Positions 1 to 8,832 of a stretch of DNA of 64,000 nt are shown piece by piece; positions within the stretch are counted from its first letter, which is position 1, and the number at the start of each line of letters is the position of its first letter. A program made the translations under genes and the position numbers. The notes below the pieces were generated by a model that was not told where the DNA came from, ran no database searches, and saw only the letters and a program-made list of their open reading frames with translations. The DNA is taken from contig DCQA01000026.1 of NCBI GenBank assembly GCA_002323325.1, positions 8,831 through 72,830 on the forward strand, in the 5' to 3' direction. Source of the stretch: Coxiellaceae bacterium UBA1530 (GTDB taxonomy: Bacteria; Pseudomonadota; Gammaproteobacteria; Coxiellales; Coxiellaceae).

Positions 1-1
1 A

Positions 2-451
2 ACGCGACGTGTTGGTATCGATCTGTCAGCGGAGAGGGTGTTATCGGATGGCTTGTCTTCATCCGTGGAAATGAGCTGGGTTAATCCAACCATTCGATCA
101 GGTGAATATGAAGGAAATCAGATTCCAGGCGTGTCGCCTTTTAATGGAGGTGTTGCTGTTACCTATGGTGCTTTGCCGCGATGGAATATGACAGTCATGG
201 AGTCTTATCATAGTAGCTTTTATGCATCAGATGATTTTAATAATACAGGCGACAAGATGCCAGATTATTGGTTGACCAATGCGCGGTGGCAGAAACAGTG
301 GAACACTACGACATTAACATTACGCGCCGATAATCTGTTGGATAAGCACTATGTACGCTATGGACAATATTATTCAGACGGTAGCATTCGTTATTACGCA
401 GCAGATGGTTTTATGATGCTTGCGACTATGAAAATAAGCTTGGGGAAATAA
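2..451 (+). CDS. TonB-dependent outer-membrane receptor, C-terminal part
   Basis: The reading frame is open at the left edge of the window, so only the last 149 codons are present. The visible part looks like the final beta-strands of an outer-membrane barrel: alternating aromatic and polar residues, NLLDKHY (a motif typical of TonB-dependent receptors near their C-terminus) and a short terminal strand rich in methionine and alanine. These receptors import iron chelates, vitamins or other scarce ligands. The ligand cannot be told from this fragment. A TonB-like gene starts directly at the stop codon, which suggests a dedicated receptor-transducer pair. Confidence 0.8.
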   Translation, partial: TRRVGIDLSAERVLSDGLSSSVEMSWVNPTIRSGEYEGNQIPGVSPFNGGVAVTYGALPRWNMTVMESYHSSFYASDDFNNTGDKMPDYWLTNARWQKQWNTTTLTLRADNLLDKHYVRYGQYYSDGSIRYYAADGFMMLATMKISLGK

Positions 452-1090
452 GTGAGTGTGAAGTCAATATTCCAATCACGAGCAGTAACATTGATGATGA
501 GCTTAATCTTGCATGGATTATTATTGATGTCTTTATGGCTTGGGTGTGATCGCATGATATCGTCCACCAGTCATGCGCGTAATTCCACGATTAAAACGTA
601 TTTGATCGTTGGAAAGTTTCCCGCTGTCACGCCGAGCTTATCTAAACAGCAGCTCTCTGTAGATAAGAGTATTTCTACGATACCATCCCGCATGGCTGCT
701 TTGAAATCTGAAAAAAAGCAGCCTTCAACTACGCAGGTTTCTAAGCGTGTTGCTCCCAGTAACCGCACTCAGATTGCTGCTATAGAAAAACATGGGGTGG
801 CTTCTTCTGAGTTACAGGCATTGTCGATGTATCTTCATCGAAAAATTGCTCGTCATGCTCATTACCCATCGAACGTATCTTGGCATGGTGCATCACCGCA
901 AGTATTATTGCAGTTTACCGTCTATCCTGATGGGCACATTAGTGATGCACGTATCGCTAGGTCCTCTGGTAGTGCTTCTATTGATTCAGCTGCATTGATA
1001 GCGTTGAATCACTCGCTGCCTTTTAATCAAGCATCGAGGTGGTTGCACCAGCCACAGCCTTGTCAGTTGATGATTCATTTTAAGCTGTAG
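452..1090 (+). CDS. TonB-family energy transducer
   Basis: A 212-residue protein starting with GTG immediately after the receptor stop codon, preceded by GGGGA. Residues about 10-32 form one hydrophobic segment (an N-terminal membrane anchor), followed by a Ser/Lys/Gln-rich linker and a C-terminal domain of about 85 residues. That domain has the TonB pattern: YPDGHISDARIARSSGS, then an AALIAL helix and a final hydrophobic strand. It should couple the inner-membrane proton gradient to the upstream receptor. The linker lacks the Pro-rich (EP/KP) repeats of classical TonB. No exbB or exbD is visible here, so those partners must be encoded elsewhere. Confidence 0.82.
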   Translation: MSVKSIFQSRAVTLMMSLILHGLLLMSLWLGCDRMISSTSHARNSTIKTYLIVGKFPAVTPSLSKQQLSVDKSISTIPSRMAALKSEKKQPSTTQVSKRVAPSNRTQIAAIEKHGVASSELQALSMYLHRKIARHAHYPSNVSWHGASPQVLLQFTVYPDGHISDARIARSSGSASIDSAALIALNHSLPFNQASRWLHQPQPCQLMIHFKL

Positions 1091-1256
1091 TTAGCTTATT
1101 TAAGGAATTAACAATACCACTCAAGACCATGATAATATGACTAATATTAATCGTTAAAATACCTTATCAGTTACGCATTGGATTGGTCTATAATACGCAT
1201 AGACGTGTAATCTTTTAAATAATGTATTCAGGCAGAGTTACCAATGAGCTGAGTTA

Positions 1257-1934
1257 ATGATGGTGAGATCAATACGATTTTTTTTCCAAGTCTGTGTCAT
1301 AACGCTGTATCTCAGTGGCAGTTGTTTGACATACACGGTGCTGGCTGAAGAAAGTAAGACAAATGATAGTGTAGGTTCTTTAGCGAATGAGGTGGATCAA
1401 TCACCAGATTCTCTAATCACTGGTCATGTGACAAAAGTTGAGTCGGTTAATAGCGAGGATGATAGCGGAGAAGACCTAGAAATAATTGAGGACATTGATG
1501 CTATTGATTCTGGTTCAGAGGATTTCGACGGTGATGTTTTGTCTGACCAAAGTGATGAAGGCACTGAATCTAGCGATGATTCTTTGGCCATCACTTCACC
1601 GCCACGTATTTTATCCTTAGTTCCCTGCCTACCTAGACGTGGTCAATGTGTTGAAGATGCAGAGTATCACTTAGGTAGCGTGTTACTAGGGCCTCTGAAT
1701 CGAACTCAGGGTCGACAGCTTATTGCAGAGGTGAGAGCAACACGCCGGCCAGCGTGCTATAACTCGAAGGTATTTGATTTTATGAGGCAGCAAAGAGCCT
1801 CTAATCGGTCCATATTGACGTGTTGTCATGCTCAGCATTGTGACAATGATCGTCATTGCCATGTTCTAGCATCTCCTATCTCGCTCAGAGAGGGTGAGGT
1901 GGTCGGTATCTGTGTTCCAGGTGACTTAGAGTAA
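1257..1934 (+). CDS. Secreted acidic, cysteine-containing protein of unknown function
   Basis: A 225-residue protein I do not recognise. Residues 1-30 look like a signal peptide (basic start, hydrophobic core, cleavage near VLA-EE). The middle, about residues 30-120, is extremely rich in Asp, Glu and Ser with no hydrophobic core, so probably disordered. The C-terminal 100 residues contain at least nine cysteines, including CLPRRGQC and a CC pair, suggesting a small disulfide-bonded domain. Two ATGs in tandem (1257 and 1260) are possible starts, without a strong ribosome-binding site. It follows the TonB pair after about 165 bases, so a separate promoter is likely. Confidence 0.6.
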   Translation: MMVRSIRFFFQVCVITLYLSGSCLTYTVLAEESKTNDSVGSLANEVDQSPDSLITGHVTKVESVNSEDDSGEDLEIIEDIDAIDSGSEDFDGDVLSDQSDEGTESSDDSLAITSPPRILSLVPCLPRRGQCVEDAEYHLGSVLLGPLNRTQGRQLIAEVRATRRPACYNSKVFDFMRQQRASNRSILTCCHAQHCDNDRHCHVLASPISLREGEVVGICVPGDLE

Positions 1935-2175
1935 TAAGTCGTTTGTGATAGGGACGTATTGCTCACATAATTGTTTTCTCATTCTATTTTAATGTTTATT
2001 TAAGATTGCGATTTTTACTGGCGATCACTTACATTCTATCGGTTTTTATAGTCTTTTTTTCTGCTTTTAAGTTGACATCTCTGCTGTTTTTTTATCAAAT
2101 CACTGTGTGAAATAGTGGTAATTAACTATCATAATAATGATAAATAATTTACTTTGGTCGTGCGGAAGCTGCTTT

Positions 2176-3024
2176 ATGAATACGAAAGATATATGCCATG
2201 CAATCTTGCTGGAGATCAATTTTTCTAACCCAGGTGGTGATGCACTTCCTGCGGATCATGCACTGTGGACAGTTCTCTGTTCAATGAGAGTACTATCAAA
2301 CTCCTTGTATTGTGTACTCATCGGTGAAACGGATATGTCACACCCTTCTCGTGTAAAAAATTATCACGCATTCCTAAAAAAAATTTCCTCAGAATTTCCA
2401 GATGCTGTTATTGCCTATTTCGGTAAGCAGAAAAATCATCTTTCCCTGGCTGAGGCATCAGTAATAGGATGTAACCCGGTTTATCAGTGGCAAAATCGAC
2501 CAGGTGTTGATGCTGATACAGTTAATTACAGTCATAAACTTATTGTTTGGCATTGTTTCAGTCATCGCTGTGTGGAATCGGAGATTGTTAAGAAAATAGT
2601 TTGCAAAAACGTACTAAATTCTTCAACCCTTGTAACGTGGTATGCACCAGATACGGTCATCAAAATATCTAAAGCAATTACCCAAAATAAAGCCGCACAA
2701 ATGATTCAATCTACCTGGAGATCTCACAAAGACAGTGTTTCGACAGCAATATATGCTTTATATTCAATAGCGCTTATGGATGAAGTAATTGCTTCAGGTT
2801 TGGGAAGGTTGTTATCGAAGAATGATTTTGAATCAACTGCTACTACTCCTCATTCACCCACACAGGAAAAGCCATCGTCTCTTAGTCCAAGATCGACCAC
2901 GCATAAGATTTTTAGCGCTCGTAATCGTTTCACGGTTGGGAAGAGTCATCTGGCGGAACAACAAAAAAGTCTTGAGGAGAATCCTTGTCAGCGATTTTCT
3001 AATCCAATTACTTGTCAGGCCTAA
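2176..3024 (+). CDS. Unknown protein with an IQ-like motif
   Basis: A 282-residue protein not recognised as any bacterial family. I prefer the ATG at 2176 because GGAAG stands 7 bases before it. An in-frame ATG at 2137 would add 13 residues but has no ribosome-binding site. The segment around residues 173-187 reads AAQMIQSTWRSHKDS. It resembles the IQ motif that binds calmodulin in eukaryotes (I-Q-x3-R-x-x-K), although the conserved Gly is Ser. The C-terminal 60 residues are Ser/Thr/Pro/Arg-rich and probably disordered. There is no signal peptide or membrane span. It could be a protein delivered into a host cell, but this is inference. Confidence 0.55.
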   Translation: MNTKDICHAILLEINFSNPGGDALPADHALWTVLCSMRVLSNSLYCVLIGETDMSHPSRVKNYHAFLKKISSEFPDAVIAYFGKQKNHLSLAEASVIGCNPVYQWQNRPGVDADTVNYSHKLIVWHCFSHRCVESEIVKKIVCKNVLNSSTLVTWYAPDTVIKISKAITQNKAAQMIQSTWRSHKDSVSTAIYALYSIALMDEVIASGLGRLLSKNDFESTATTPHSPTQEKPSSLSPRSTTHKIFSARNRFTVGKSHLAEQQKSLEENPCQRFSNPITCQA

Positions 3025-3196
3025 CTATCGTAAAGAGCGTGGCTGCTAACATTATCTTATGTTGTTTTTGCAGTCACAACTTCTTTTATTCTTAGTTGAT
3101 CAGTTACAAACTTAGATTGAATATTAAAAAAATGCTTCGAATGAATGGTGTTTTAGTCAGAGGTTGATCATCGGAGGCTCTGAGTATGATGCGCTA

Positions 3197-3226
3197 ATTA
3201 CTATCATCGAATTCGATGATAGTAAT
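3197..3226. repeat. Perfect 30-bp palindrome between convergent genes
   Basis: Both halves match over 15 bases with no spacer; the centre is CGAATTCG and the left arm begins ATTACTATCATCG. It lies 20 bases past the stop of the HIT gene (minus strand) and about 170 bases past the stop of the plus-strand gene. RNA from either strand would fold into a long hairpin. It could act as a bidirectional terminator, although no long T-run follows on either side, or as a protein-binding operator. Confidence 0.6.
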
Positions 3227-3246
3227 GCGGTCGTTTTGAATTTTGG

Positions 3247-3651
3247 CTATGCAAGTTTGTCATCTAATGTTCGTTGAACTTCGCTGCAAAAGAAATCGAC
3301 ATTGTCAAAGTGAATGGTTGATTCACGTTGTTTGATGCCCCACATGGGTTGAGGAAAAAAACCATCATCGTGAAATCTTGCCATAATGTGGTAGTGAACT
3401 TGTGGCAAAATATTTCCAAACGAAGCGATGTTAATTTTATCTGGTTTATAGTGCTGTAGCATCGCTTTTTCAATAATATCCAGTGCACAAAAGAGCATGT
3501 TTTTTTCTTCGTCAGTGCATTGGCTGACCTCTTTTACTGAGCGTTGAATATAAATTATCAACCACGGTATCTCGCTAGGTTCTAAGGTAACTCTTATGAG
3601 TGAGTTATGATAAATCACGAGATTTTGTTCATGTGATTGGTTTTTGTTCAT
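3247..3651 (-). CDS. HIT-family nucleotide hydrolase/transferase-like protein
   Basis: A 134-residue protein of the size of single-domain HIT proteins. The signature is LPQVHYHIMARF near residue 85: the usual H-x-H-x-H is present as Q-V-H-Y-H, with the first His replaced by Gln while the two catalytic-side His are kept. An upstream N-IASFGN stretch matches the conserved Asn strand of the fold. Family members cleave dinucleoside polyphosphates or aminoacyl/adenylyl-AMP adducts; the substrate here is unknown. It is encoded alone, convergent with the IQ-motif gene and divergent from ppa. Confidence 0.75.
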   Translation of the reverse strand: MNKNQSHEQNLVIYHNSLIRVTLEPSEIPWLIIYIQRSVKEVSQCTDEEKNMLFCALDIIEKAMLQHYKPDKINIASFGNILPQVHYHIMARFHDDGFFPQPMWGIKQRESTIHFDNVDFFCSEVQRTLDDKLA

Positions 3652-3805
3652 GCTCTGTCCGAATAATTATTAAGTGAAATATGCTTGATGCTATTTACTC
3701 TAGGGTTCAAGTCACATCGCGTGTGTGTTTTCTAGTGATCCGTTTTCGCATGTGCGAGTTTAACATGTAGCTAGCGTTTCACAATTGGTACTAGTTAATT
3801 ATCAG

Positions 3806-3820
3806 TATACTAGCTATAAT
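3806..3820 (+). promoter_or_regulatory. Probable sigma-70 promoter -10 region for ppa
   Basis: A perfect TATAAT lies at 3815-3820, 34 bases before the ppa start, and an overlapping TATACT at 3806-3811. The -35 is weak: TTGGTA at 3785-3790 is 15 bases from TATACT. The two -10 boxes may serve alternative starts. AAGAGG at 3843-3848 is the ppa ribosome-binding site. Confidence 0.45.
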
Positions 3821-3854
3821 TGCTCTGATTTTTCAAACGATAAAGAGGCAGTCA

Positions 3855-4385
3855 ATGAGTCAACTTTCTACACTTTCACCAGGTGACCACATCCCTGAAT
3901 CATTTAATGTGATCATTGAAATTCCAGCTGATGGTAAAGCCATAAAATATGAGGTTGATAAAGACTCAGGCTTAGTCATGGTCGATCGGTTTATGCCCGT
4001 TGCGATGCATTATCCAGCTGACTATGGCTATGTTCCGAGTACATTAGCAGGCGATGGTGATCCTGTTGATGTGATGGTGTTAACACCACAGCCAGTTCAG
4101 GCAGGTTGTTTAATTCAGTGTCGCGCAATTGGTATGTTAACGATGACCGATGAGGCTGGTGAGGATAATAAAGTCTTAGCGCTTCCAGTTGCAAAAGTCT
4201 GTAAAGAGTTTGAGCATATTAAATGCTTAGATGACGTATCACCGACTATGCTCGATAAAATTGTTCACTTTTTTACTTACTATAAAGCTCTGGAGCCCAA
4301 CAAGTGGGTAAAGGTTGAGGGTTGGAAAGATCAAGCCGCAGCGCATGAGGAAATTACTCAGGGAGTTGCAAACTGTTCTAAGTGA
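3855..4385 (+). CDS. ppa: Inorganic pyrophosphatase
   Basis: At 176 residues it has the length of the Escherichia coli family I enzyme. It hydrolyses pyrophosphate to two phosphates in the cytoplasm, pulling nucleic-acid and acyl-CoA synthesis forward. The metal-binding signature is seen as DGDPVDVMVL (about residues 66-75), with the substrate-binding E-I-P near residue 22, YEVDKDSG near 36 and the C-terminal FFTYYKALEPNKWVKVEGW region. It has its own promoter and precedes putA by 31 bases, so some read-through into putA is likely. Confidence 0.97.
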   Translation: MSQLSTLSPGDHIPESFNVIIEIPADGKAIKYEVDKDSGLVMVDRFMPVAMHYPADYGYVPSTLAGDGDPVDVMVLTPQPVQAGCLIQCRAIGMLTMTDEAGEDNKVLALPVAKVCKEFEHIKCLDDVSPTMLDKIVHFFTYYKALEPNKWVKVEGWKDQAAAHEEITQGVANCSK

Positions 4386-4416
4386 GTATTTTTGATAACA
4401 ACAAGGGGTAATAGGG

Positions 4417-7400
4417 ATGTTATTACAACAGCAACTGCCAGAGCAGGATGCTTTACAACGTGCAATTACTGATGCGTATCTAGAGCCTGAAGTTTTAGCT
4501 ATTGAGCACATGTTGTCACGGTATCCCTGCACGCAGAGCGAGCAAGATGCCATTCAATCCATGGCACGAGAGCTCGTGCTTCATGTTCAGGAACAGGAAT
4601 CGAATACCGGAGGCATGGAAGCCTTTATGCGTCATTATGATCTTTCTTCTGACGAAGGTGTGATGATGATGTGCCTAGCAGAAGCTTTGCTACGGATTCC
4701 AGATAAGGATACTGAAGACCTTTTAATCCGCGACAAGCTGACTAGTGCAAATTGGCAGAGGCATATCGGTCTCAGTCACTCTTCCTTTGTTAATATGACC
4801 ACATGGGGTTTGGCGCTCACAGGCAAAGTGTTGGATACCTCAGAAAGTCTTCGCTTTTCAAATCTATGGCAAAAAATGATTAAGCGCAGTGGTGAGCCCG
4901 TGATTAGATCTGCAGTACGGGCAGCCATTCAGCTATTAAGTAAACACTTTGTGCTGGGGCGATCCATTGAAGAAGCCGTGACTGAATCGAAAAAAATGGC
5001 ATCTCAAGGTTACAGTTTTTCATACGATATGTTAGGTGAAGCCGCATGTACTCAAGACGATGCACAACATTATTTTGAGAAATATCAGCATGCTATTCGT
5101 GAGGTTGGTAGGAACGCCAATACTGACATGCCTCTTCAGCAGCGTTCAGGTGTCTCTATCAAGTTGTCAGCACTGTATCCACGTTATGAGTGGTTGCATC
5201 GTACAAAATGTGTTGATGCGCTATCAGGCCAGTTACACCAGTTGGCGCAAGAGGCTAAGAAGGTCGGTATTCCGCTGACGATGGATGCGGAAGAAGCTGA
5301 TCGCTTGGAGATGTCATTAGAAATTTTTGAGAAGGTCTATCTGGATGATTCATTGGATGATTGGGCTGGTTTGGGTTTAGCTGTTCAGGCATATCAGAAG
5401 CGTGCATTTTCTGTAATTGAATGGTTAGCTGAGCTCGCAAAGCGTGGCCGTAAAACTATCGCTGTGAGGTTAGTTAAAGGCGCTTATTGGGACACAGAAA
5501 TAAAACAAGCACAAATGAAAGGTTTGCCAGAATATCCGGTTTTTACACGCAAGCCGTCAACAGATTTAAATTATATTGTCTGCGCACATCGCCTTTTATC
5601 ATCAACGCCCTATTTATACCCGCAGTTTGCAACTCACAATGCTTATACTGCAGCTTCAATTTTAGTAATTTCACAAACACTGGCTGCTCATGATTTTGAG
5701 TTTCAGGCTTTACAAGGAATGGGGCAAAGTTTGCATAACTATATCCTTGCCGACACTCACGCTGGCGTTTCTTGTCGTATCTATGCACCTGTTGGTGTTC
5801 ACGAGGATTTATTGCCGTATCTAGTGAGACGTTTGTTAGAAAATGGTGCGAACAGTTCCTTTGTTAATCAGCTAGCACGCAGTGATGGAGATATCGATTC
5901 AATGATTGTATCGGTATTTTCTCAGGTTGAAGGTTATCAGAGTCACCCGCGAAATCCACATCTACCACTGCCAAGAGATATCTTTCCGTCAGGTCGCCTG
6001 AATGCTCCTGGGATAGAGTGGAGTGATCAACATACATTGGCCACAATATGCGAGTTCATATCTCCATACGGTAATTATCAATGGCACGATGAAAAAACTC
6101 AATCCTCCTCACCAGTCATGGTTACTAATCCTGCAAACCCGGATGACATTGTGGGTTCTATCTCTTACGCATCTCAACAGGACGTTGAGCATGCCGTTGC
6201 ACAAGCAAGAAAGGCTTTTTTATCATGGAGTAATCGAGCCGTTGATGAGCGCGCGGATATTCTTGAGGCTATGGCTGACATCCTGGTAGAGCATCAAGTT
6301 GAGTTATTAGCTTTACTTATTCGAGAAGCGGGTAAGACTGCTCCCGATGCCTTGACAGAATGGCGTGAAGCTATCGATTTTTGTCGATATTATGCTGAGC
6401 AAGCACGAAGCTTAATGTCTGTGCAAGTACTGCATGGCTATACTGGCGAAACTAATACGTTACGTCTGTGTGGTCGTGGTGCCATGGTATGCATCAGCCC
6501 TTGGAACTTCCCTCTAGCAATTTTTGTAGGACAGGTAGTGGCAGCATTGGTGACAGGAAATACGGTGTTAGCTAAACCCGCTGAGCAGGCCTCATTGGTC
6601 GCTCGAAGAGTTGTTGATTTACTTTATCAGGCCGGTATCCCCAAAGATGTTCTGCATTGTTTGCCTGGTACTGGTGAAGCGGTCGGTGTGGCGTTAACAC
6701 AAGATCCATGTATTGCAGGTGTGTTATTTACGGGGTCCAATGATGCAGCTAAGCATATTCAGCGGACATTAGCTCAACATGACGGTCCAATCTTGCCGTT
6801 GATTGCCGAAACGGGCGGGTTGAATGCGATGTTGGTTGACTCTTCCGCATTACCTGAGCAAACCATACGTGACGTTATTGATTCAGCTTTTGGCAGTGCC
6901 GGACAACGTTGTTCAGCATGTCGCATTTTGTTACTGCAAGAGGATATTGCTGATGCTTTCATTGCCATGCTAAAGGGTGCCATGGCAGAATTAGTTGTGG
7001 GCGATCCTCGTTGGTTGAATACGGACATTGGACCCGTTATTGACGCAGAAGCAAAGGCTGGTTTAAGTGATCATCAGCGTTATCTCGATCAGCACGGACA
7101 GCTTATTTTCCGAGTTGAAAAAATCCCTAATCGTGGCACTTTTGTTGCACCACAGGTATATGAAATTAATGATTTGAGTATGCTTCAGCAAGAAGCCTTT
7201 GGTCCGATATTGCACGTAGTTCGTTATCAGCGTGATACGATGTTTGAAATGATTAAGCATCTCAATGCATTAGGATATGGATTGACCTTTGGTGTCCAGA
7301 GTCGTATCGAAGATACAGTGGCTCAAGTTATTTCGCGTGTTCATGCTGGCAATATCTACGTCAATCGCAATACGGTCGGTGCCATTGTTGGATTACAGCC

Positions 7401-7542
7401 ATTTGGTGGGATGGGCTTATCAGGCACTGGACCAAAGGCAGGTGGGCCGTACTATCTACAGCGCTTGTGTCATGAGGTGACCGTATCGACAGATACAACT
7501 GCCGCAGGCGGTAATGCGAGCTTGATGGCTATGGAAGAGTAA
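4417..7542 (+). CDS. putA: Bifunctional proline dehydrogenase / glutamate-semialdehyde dehydrogenase
   Basis: A 1041-residue enzyme that oxidises proline to glutamate, passing electrons from FAD to quinone and then using NAD. The proline dehydrogenase barrel spans about residues 80-460, with LVKGAYWD, ATHNAYT and FQALQGMG as FAD/substrate motifs. The aldehyde dehydrogenase domain spans about 560-1010, with AETGG (catalytic Glu near 798) and AGQRCSACR (catalytic Cys near 831). It is the short PutA form: the N-terminal ribbon-helix-helix DNA-binding domain of enteric PutA is absent, so it should not repress its own gene. No putP transporter is adjacent. Confidence 0.96.
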   Translation: MLLQQQLPEQDALQRAITDAYLEPEVLAIEHMLSRYPCTQSEQDAIQSMARELVLHVQEQESNTGGMEAFMRHYDLSSDEGVMMMCLAEALLRIPDKDTEDLLIRDKLTSANWQRHIGLSHSSFVNMTTWGLALTGKVLDTSESLRFSNLWQKMIKRSGEPVIRSAVRAAIQLLSKHFVLGRSIEEAVTESKKMASQGYSFSYDMLGEAACTQDDAQHYFEKYQHAIREVGRNANTDMPLQQRSGVSIKLSALYPRYEWLHRTKCVDALSGQLHQLAQEAKKVGIPLTMDAEEADRLEMSLEIFEKVYLDDSLDDWAGLGLAVQAYQKRAFSVIEWLAELAKRGRKTIAVRLVKGAYWDTEIKQAQMKGLPEYPVFTRKPSTDLNYIVCAHRLLSSTPYLYPQFATHNAYTAASILVISQTLAAHDFEFQALQGMGQSLHNYILADTHAGVSCRIYAPVGVHEDLLPYLVRRLLENGANSSFVNQLARSDGDIDSMIVSVFSQVEGYQSHPRNPHLPLPRDIFPSGRLNAPGIEWSDQHTLATICEFISPYGNYQWHDEKTQSSSPVMVTNPANPDDIVGSISYASQQDVEHAVAQARKAFLSWSNRAVDERADILEAMADILVEHQVELLALLIREAGKTAPDALTEWREAIDFCRYYAEQARSLMSVQVLHGYTGETNTLRLCGRGAMVCISPWNFPLAIFVGQVVAALVTGNTVLAKPAEQASLVARRVVDLLYQAGIPKDVLHCLPGTGEAVGVALTQDPCIAGVLFTGSNDAAKHIQRTLAQHDGPILPLIAETGGLNAMLVDSSALPEQTIRDVIDSAFGSAGQRCSACRILLLQEDIADAFIAMLKGAMAELVVGDPRWLNTDIGPVIDAEAKAGLSDHQRYLDQHGQLIFRVEKIPNRGTFVAPQVYEINDLSMLQQEAFGPILHVVRYQRDTMFEMIKHLNALGYGLTFGVQSRIEDTVAQVISRVHAGNIYVNRNTVGAIVGLQPFGGMGLSGTGPKAGGPYYLQRLCHEVTVSTDTTAAGGNASLMAMEE

Positions 7543-7564
7543 TGGTTTCTTAAAAGGATTGTTT

Positions 7565-7762
7565 ATGTGGTTATCGTGTCGATGGTTGGTTGTTGTTTTC
7601 GTGATGTTGATCACAGGGTGTTCTGATTTCTCTTCTAAAGAGCAGCATCAAGTTATCGATGCTGGAGAAACATCAGGCGCCAACTATTACCAACAACAAG
7701 GTGAAGATTTTGCAACAACATTGAGCCGGGATTTAGGTTCAGCTTTTGGTAACGTTAGGTAA
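7565..7762 (+). CDS. Small putative lipoprotein
   Basis: A 65-residue protein with a hydrophobic N-terminus ending in LITGCSD, a lipobox, so the mature chain of about 45 residues would be anchored by lipid at the Cys. I chose ATG at 7565, 6 bases after AAAAGGA; a TTG two codons earlier is the alternative. The mature part is Gln-rich (HQVIDAGETSGANYYQQQGEDF) and resembles no family I know. It follows putA by 22 bases and may be cotranscribed with it. Confidence 0.6.
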   Translation: MWLSCRWLVVVFVMLITGCSDFSSKEQHQVIDAGETSGANYYQQQGEDFATTLSRDLGSAFGNVR

Positions 7763-7815
7763 GTGTATGTTGTTGGGTTTCTTGTTATTTTTTAACGTTG
7801 TAAGTACTAAAAAAC

Positions 7816-7844
7816 TTGCTCATTTTACGTAAATGGTATATACC
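7816..7844 (+). promoter_or_regulatory. Possible promoter of the cyo operon
   Basis: TTGCTC at 7816-7821 and the TATATACC run at 7837-7844 stand 15-17 bases apart, leaving a leader of about 90 bases before cyoA. The match is modest and other T/A-rich boxes exist nearby. Confidence 0.25.
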
Positions 7845-7936
7845 GTGTTTAGGATTTGCGATTCTAGTTTTCCGGGTCGTTTTCCGATGAGCTCATTCAA
7901 ATGTTTAACAGAATTTTTCTGTTTGGGGTTTAAAAA

Positions 7937-8824
7937 ATGTTCAAGAAAAAGTTATCTCAAATCCTGTTGTTATGTTTGTGCCTTTCTTTAGCCTCAGTGT
8001 CCTTTGCTCACGGTATCGGATTTCTTGATCCTAAAGGTTGGGTTGCTGAGCAAGAACGTCAACTGATGTTCGATACAGTTGCCCTGATGTTGATTGTGGT
8101 TCTGCCGGTCATCATCATGAGCTTTGCCTTCGCGTATCGTTATCGTGCTGTTAAACGACGCGGCCAGTACCATCCTAACTGGTCACACAGTGTTTTGCTC
8201 GAGCTCTTCTGGTGGGGGATACCAACTGTGATCATTGTCATTTTAGGTATTTTTGTCTGGCACAAGTCTCACCAACTGGATCCCTACCGTAAGCTCGATT
8301 TTCCAGGTGAGGTTGAACAAATTGAGGTGGTTTCACTGCAGTGGAAGTGGTTGTTTATTTATCCTGAAGAACACATTGCTACCATCAATGACCTCTACTT
8401 ACCTGTCAATAAGCAGGTTGAATTTCTTATTACCGCTGATTCTCCAATGAGCTCCTTCGGAATACCTCAATTAGTGGGGCAGATCTATGCGATGGCTGGA
8501 ATGCGCACGCGTTTACACCTGTACTCGTCTCACGAGGGTGTCTATGACGGCCTGAACACTCATCTCAACGGCGATGGGTTTTCATACATGCATTTTCCTG
8601 CTCATGTCGCCTCAAAAGACGATTTTGATCACTGGGTTAGCATGGTTAGATCAAAAGGCAGCCCTTTGACTTTTGAAAGCTATGCTCCTTTGTATAAGCC
8701 AACCATGAATGCTCCGCCACAGTATTTTTCATCCGTAGAAGATGGTCTTTTCAAAGCCATTATGATGCAGTACATGGAAAATACACACTGGCTTCATTCA
8801 TTACCCACAGATAAAACAGCATAA
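7937..8824 (+). CDS. cyoA: Cytochrome bo3 ubiquinol oxidase subunit II
   Basis: A 295-residue subunit of the proton-pumping quinol oxidase in the inner membrane. A signal peptide (residues 1-24, ending SVSFA-HG) is followed by LDPKGWVAEQER, transmembrane helices near 47-67 and 90-108, and a periplasmic cupredoxin-like domain (VVSLQWKWLFIYPEEHIATIN; QIYAMAGMRTRLHL). The CuA-ligand cysteines are absent, as in quinol oxidases. The Escherichia coli protein is a lipoprotein, but here no Cys follows the signal sequence, so it is probably cleaved or retained without lipid. First gene of cyoABCD, 8 bases before cyoB. Confidence 0.95.
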   Translation: MFKKKLSQILLLCLCLSLASVSFAHGIGFLDPKGWVAEQERQLMFDTVALMLIVVLPVIIMSFAFAYRYRAVKRRGQYHPNWSHSVLLELFWWGIPTVIIVILGIFVWHKSHQLDPYRKLDFPGEVEQIEVVSLQWKWLFIYPEEHIATINDLYLPVNKQVEFLITADSPMSSFGIPQLVGQIYAMAGMRTRLHLYSSHEGVYDGLNTHLNGDGFSYMHFPAHVASKDDFDHWVSMVRSKGSPLTFESYAPLYKPTMNAPPQYFSSVEDGLFKAIMMQYMENTHWLHSLPTDKTA

Positions 8825-8832
8825 GGTAGATC

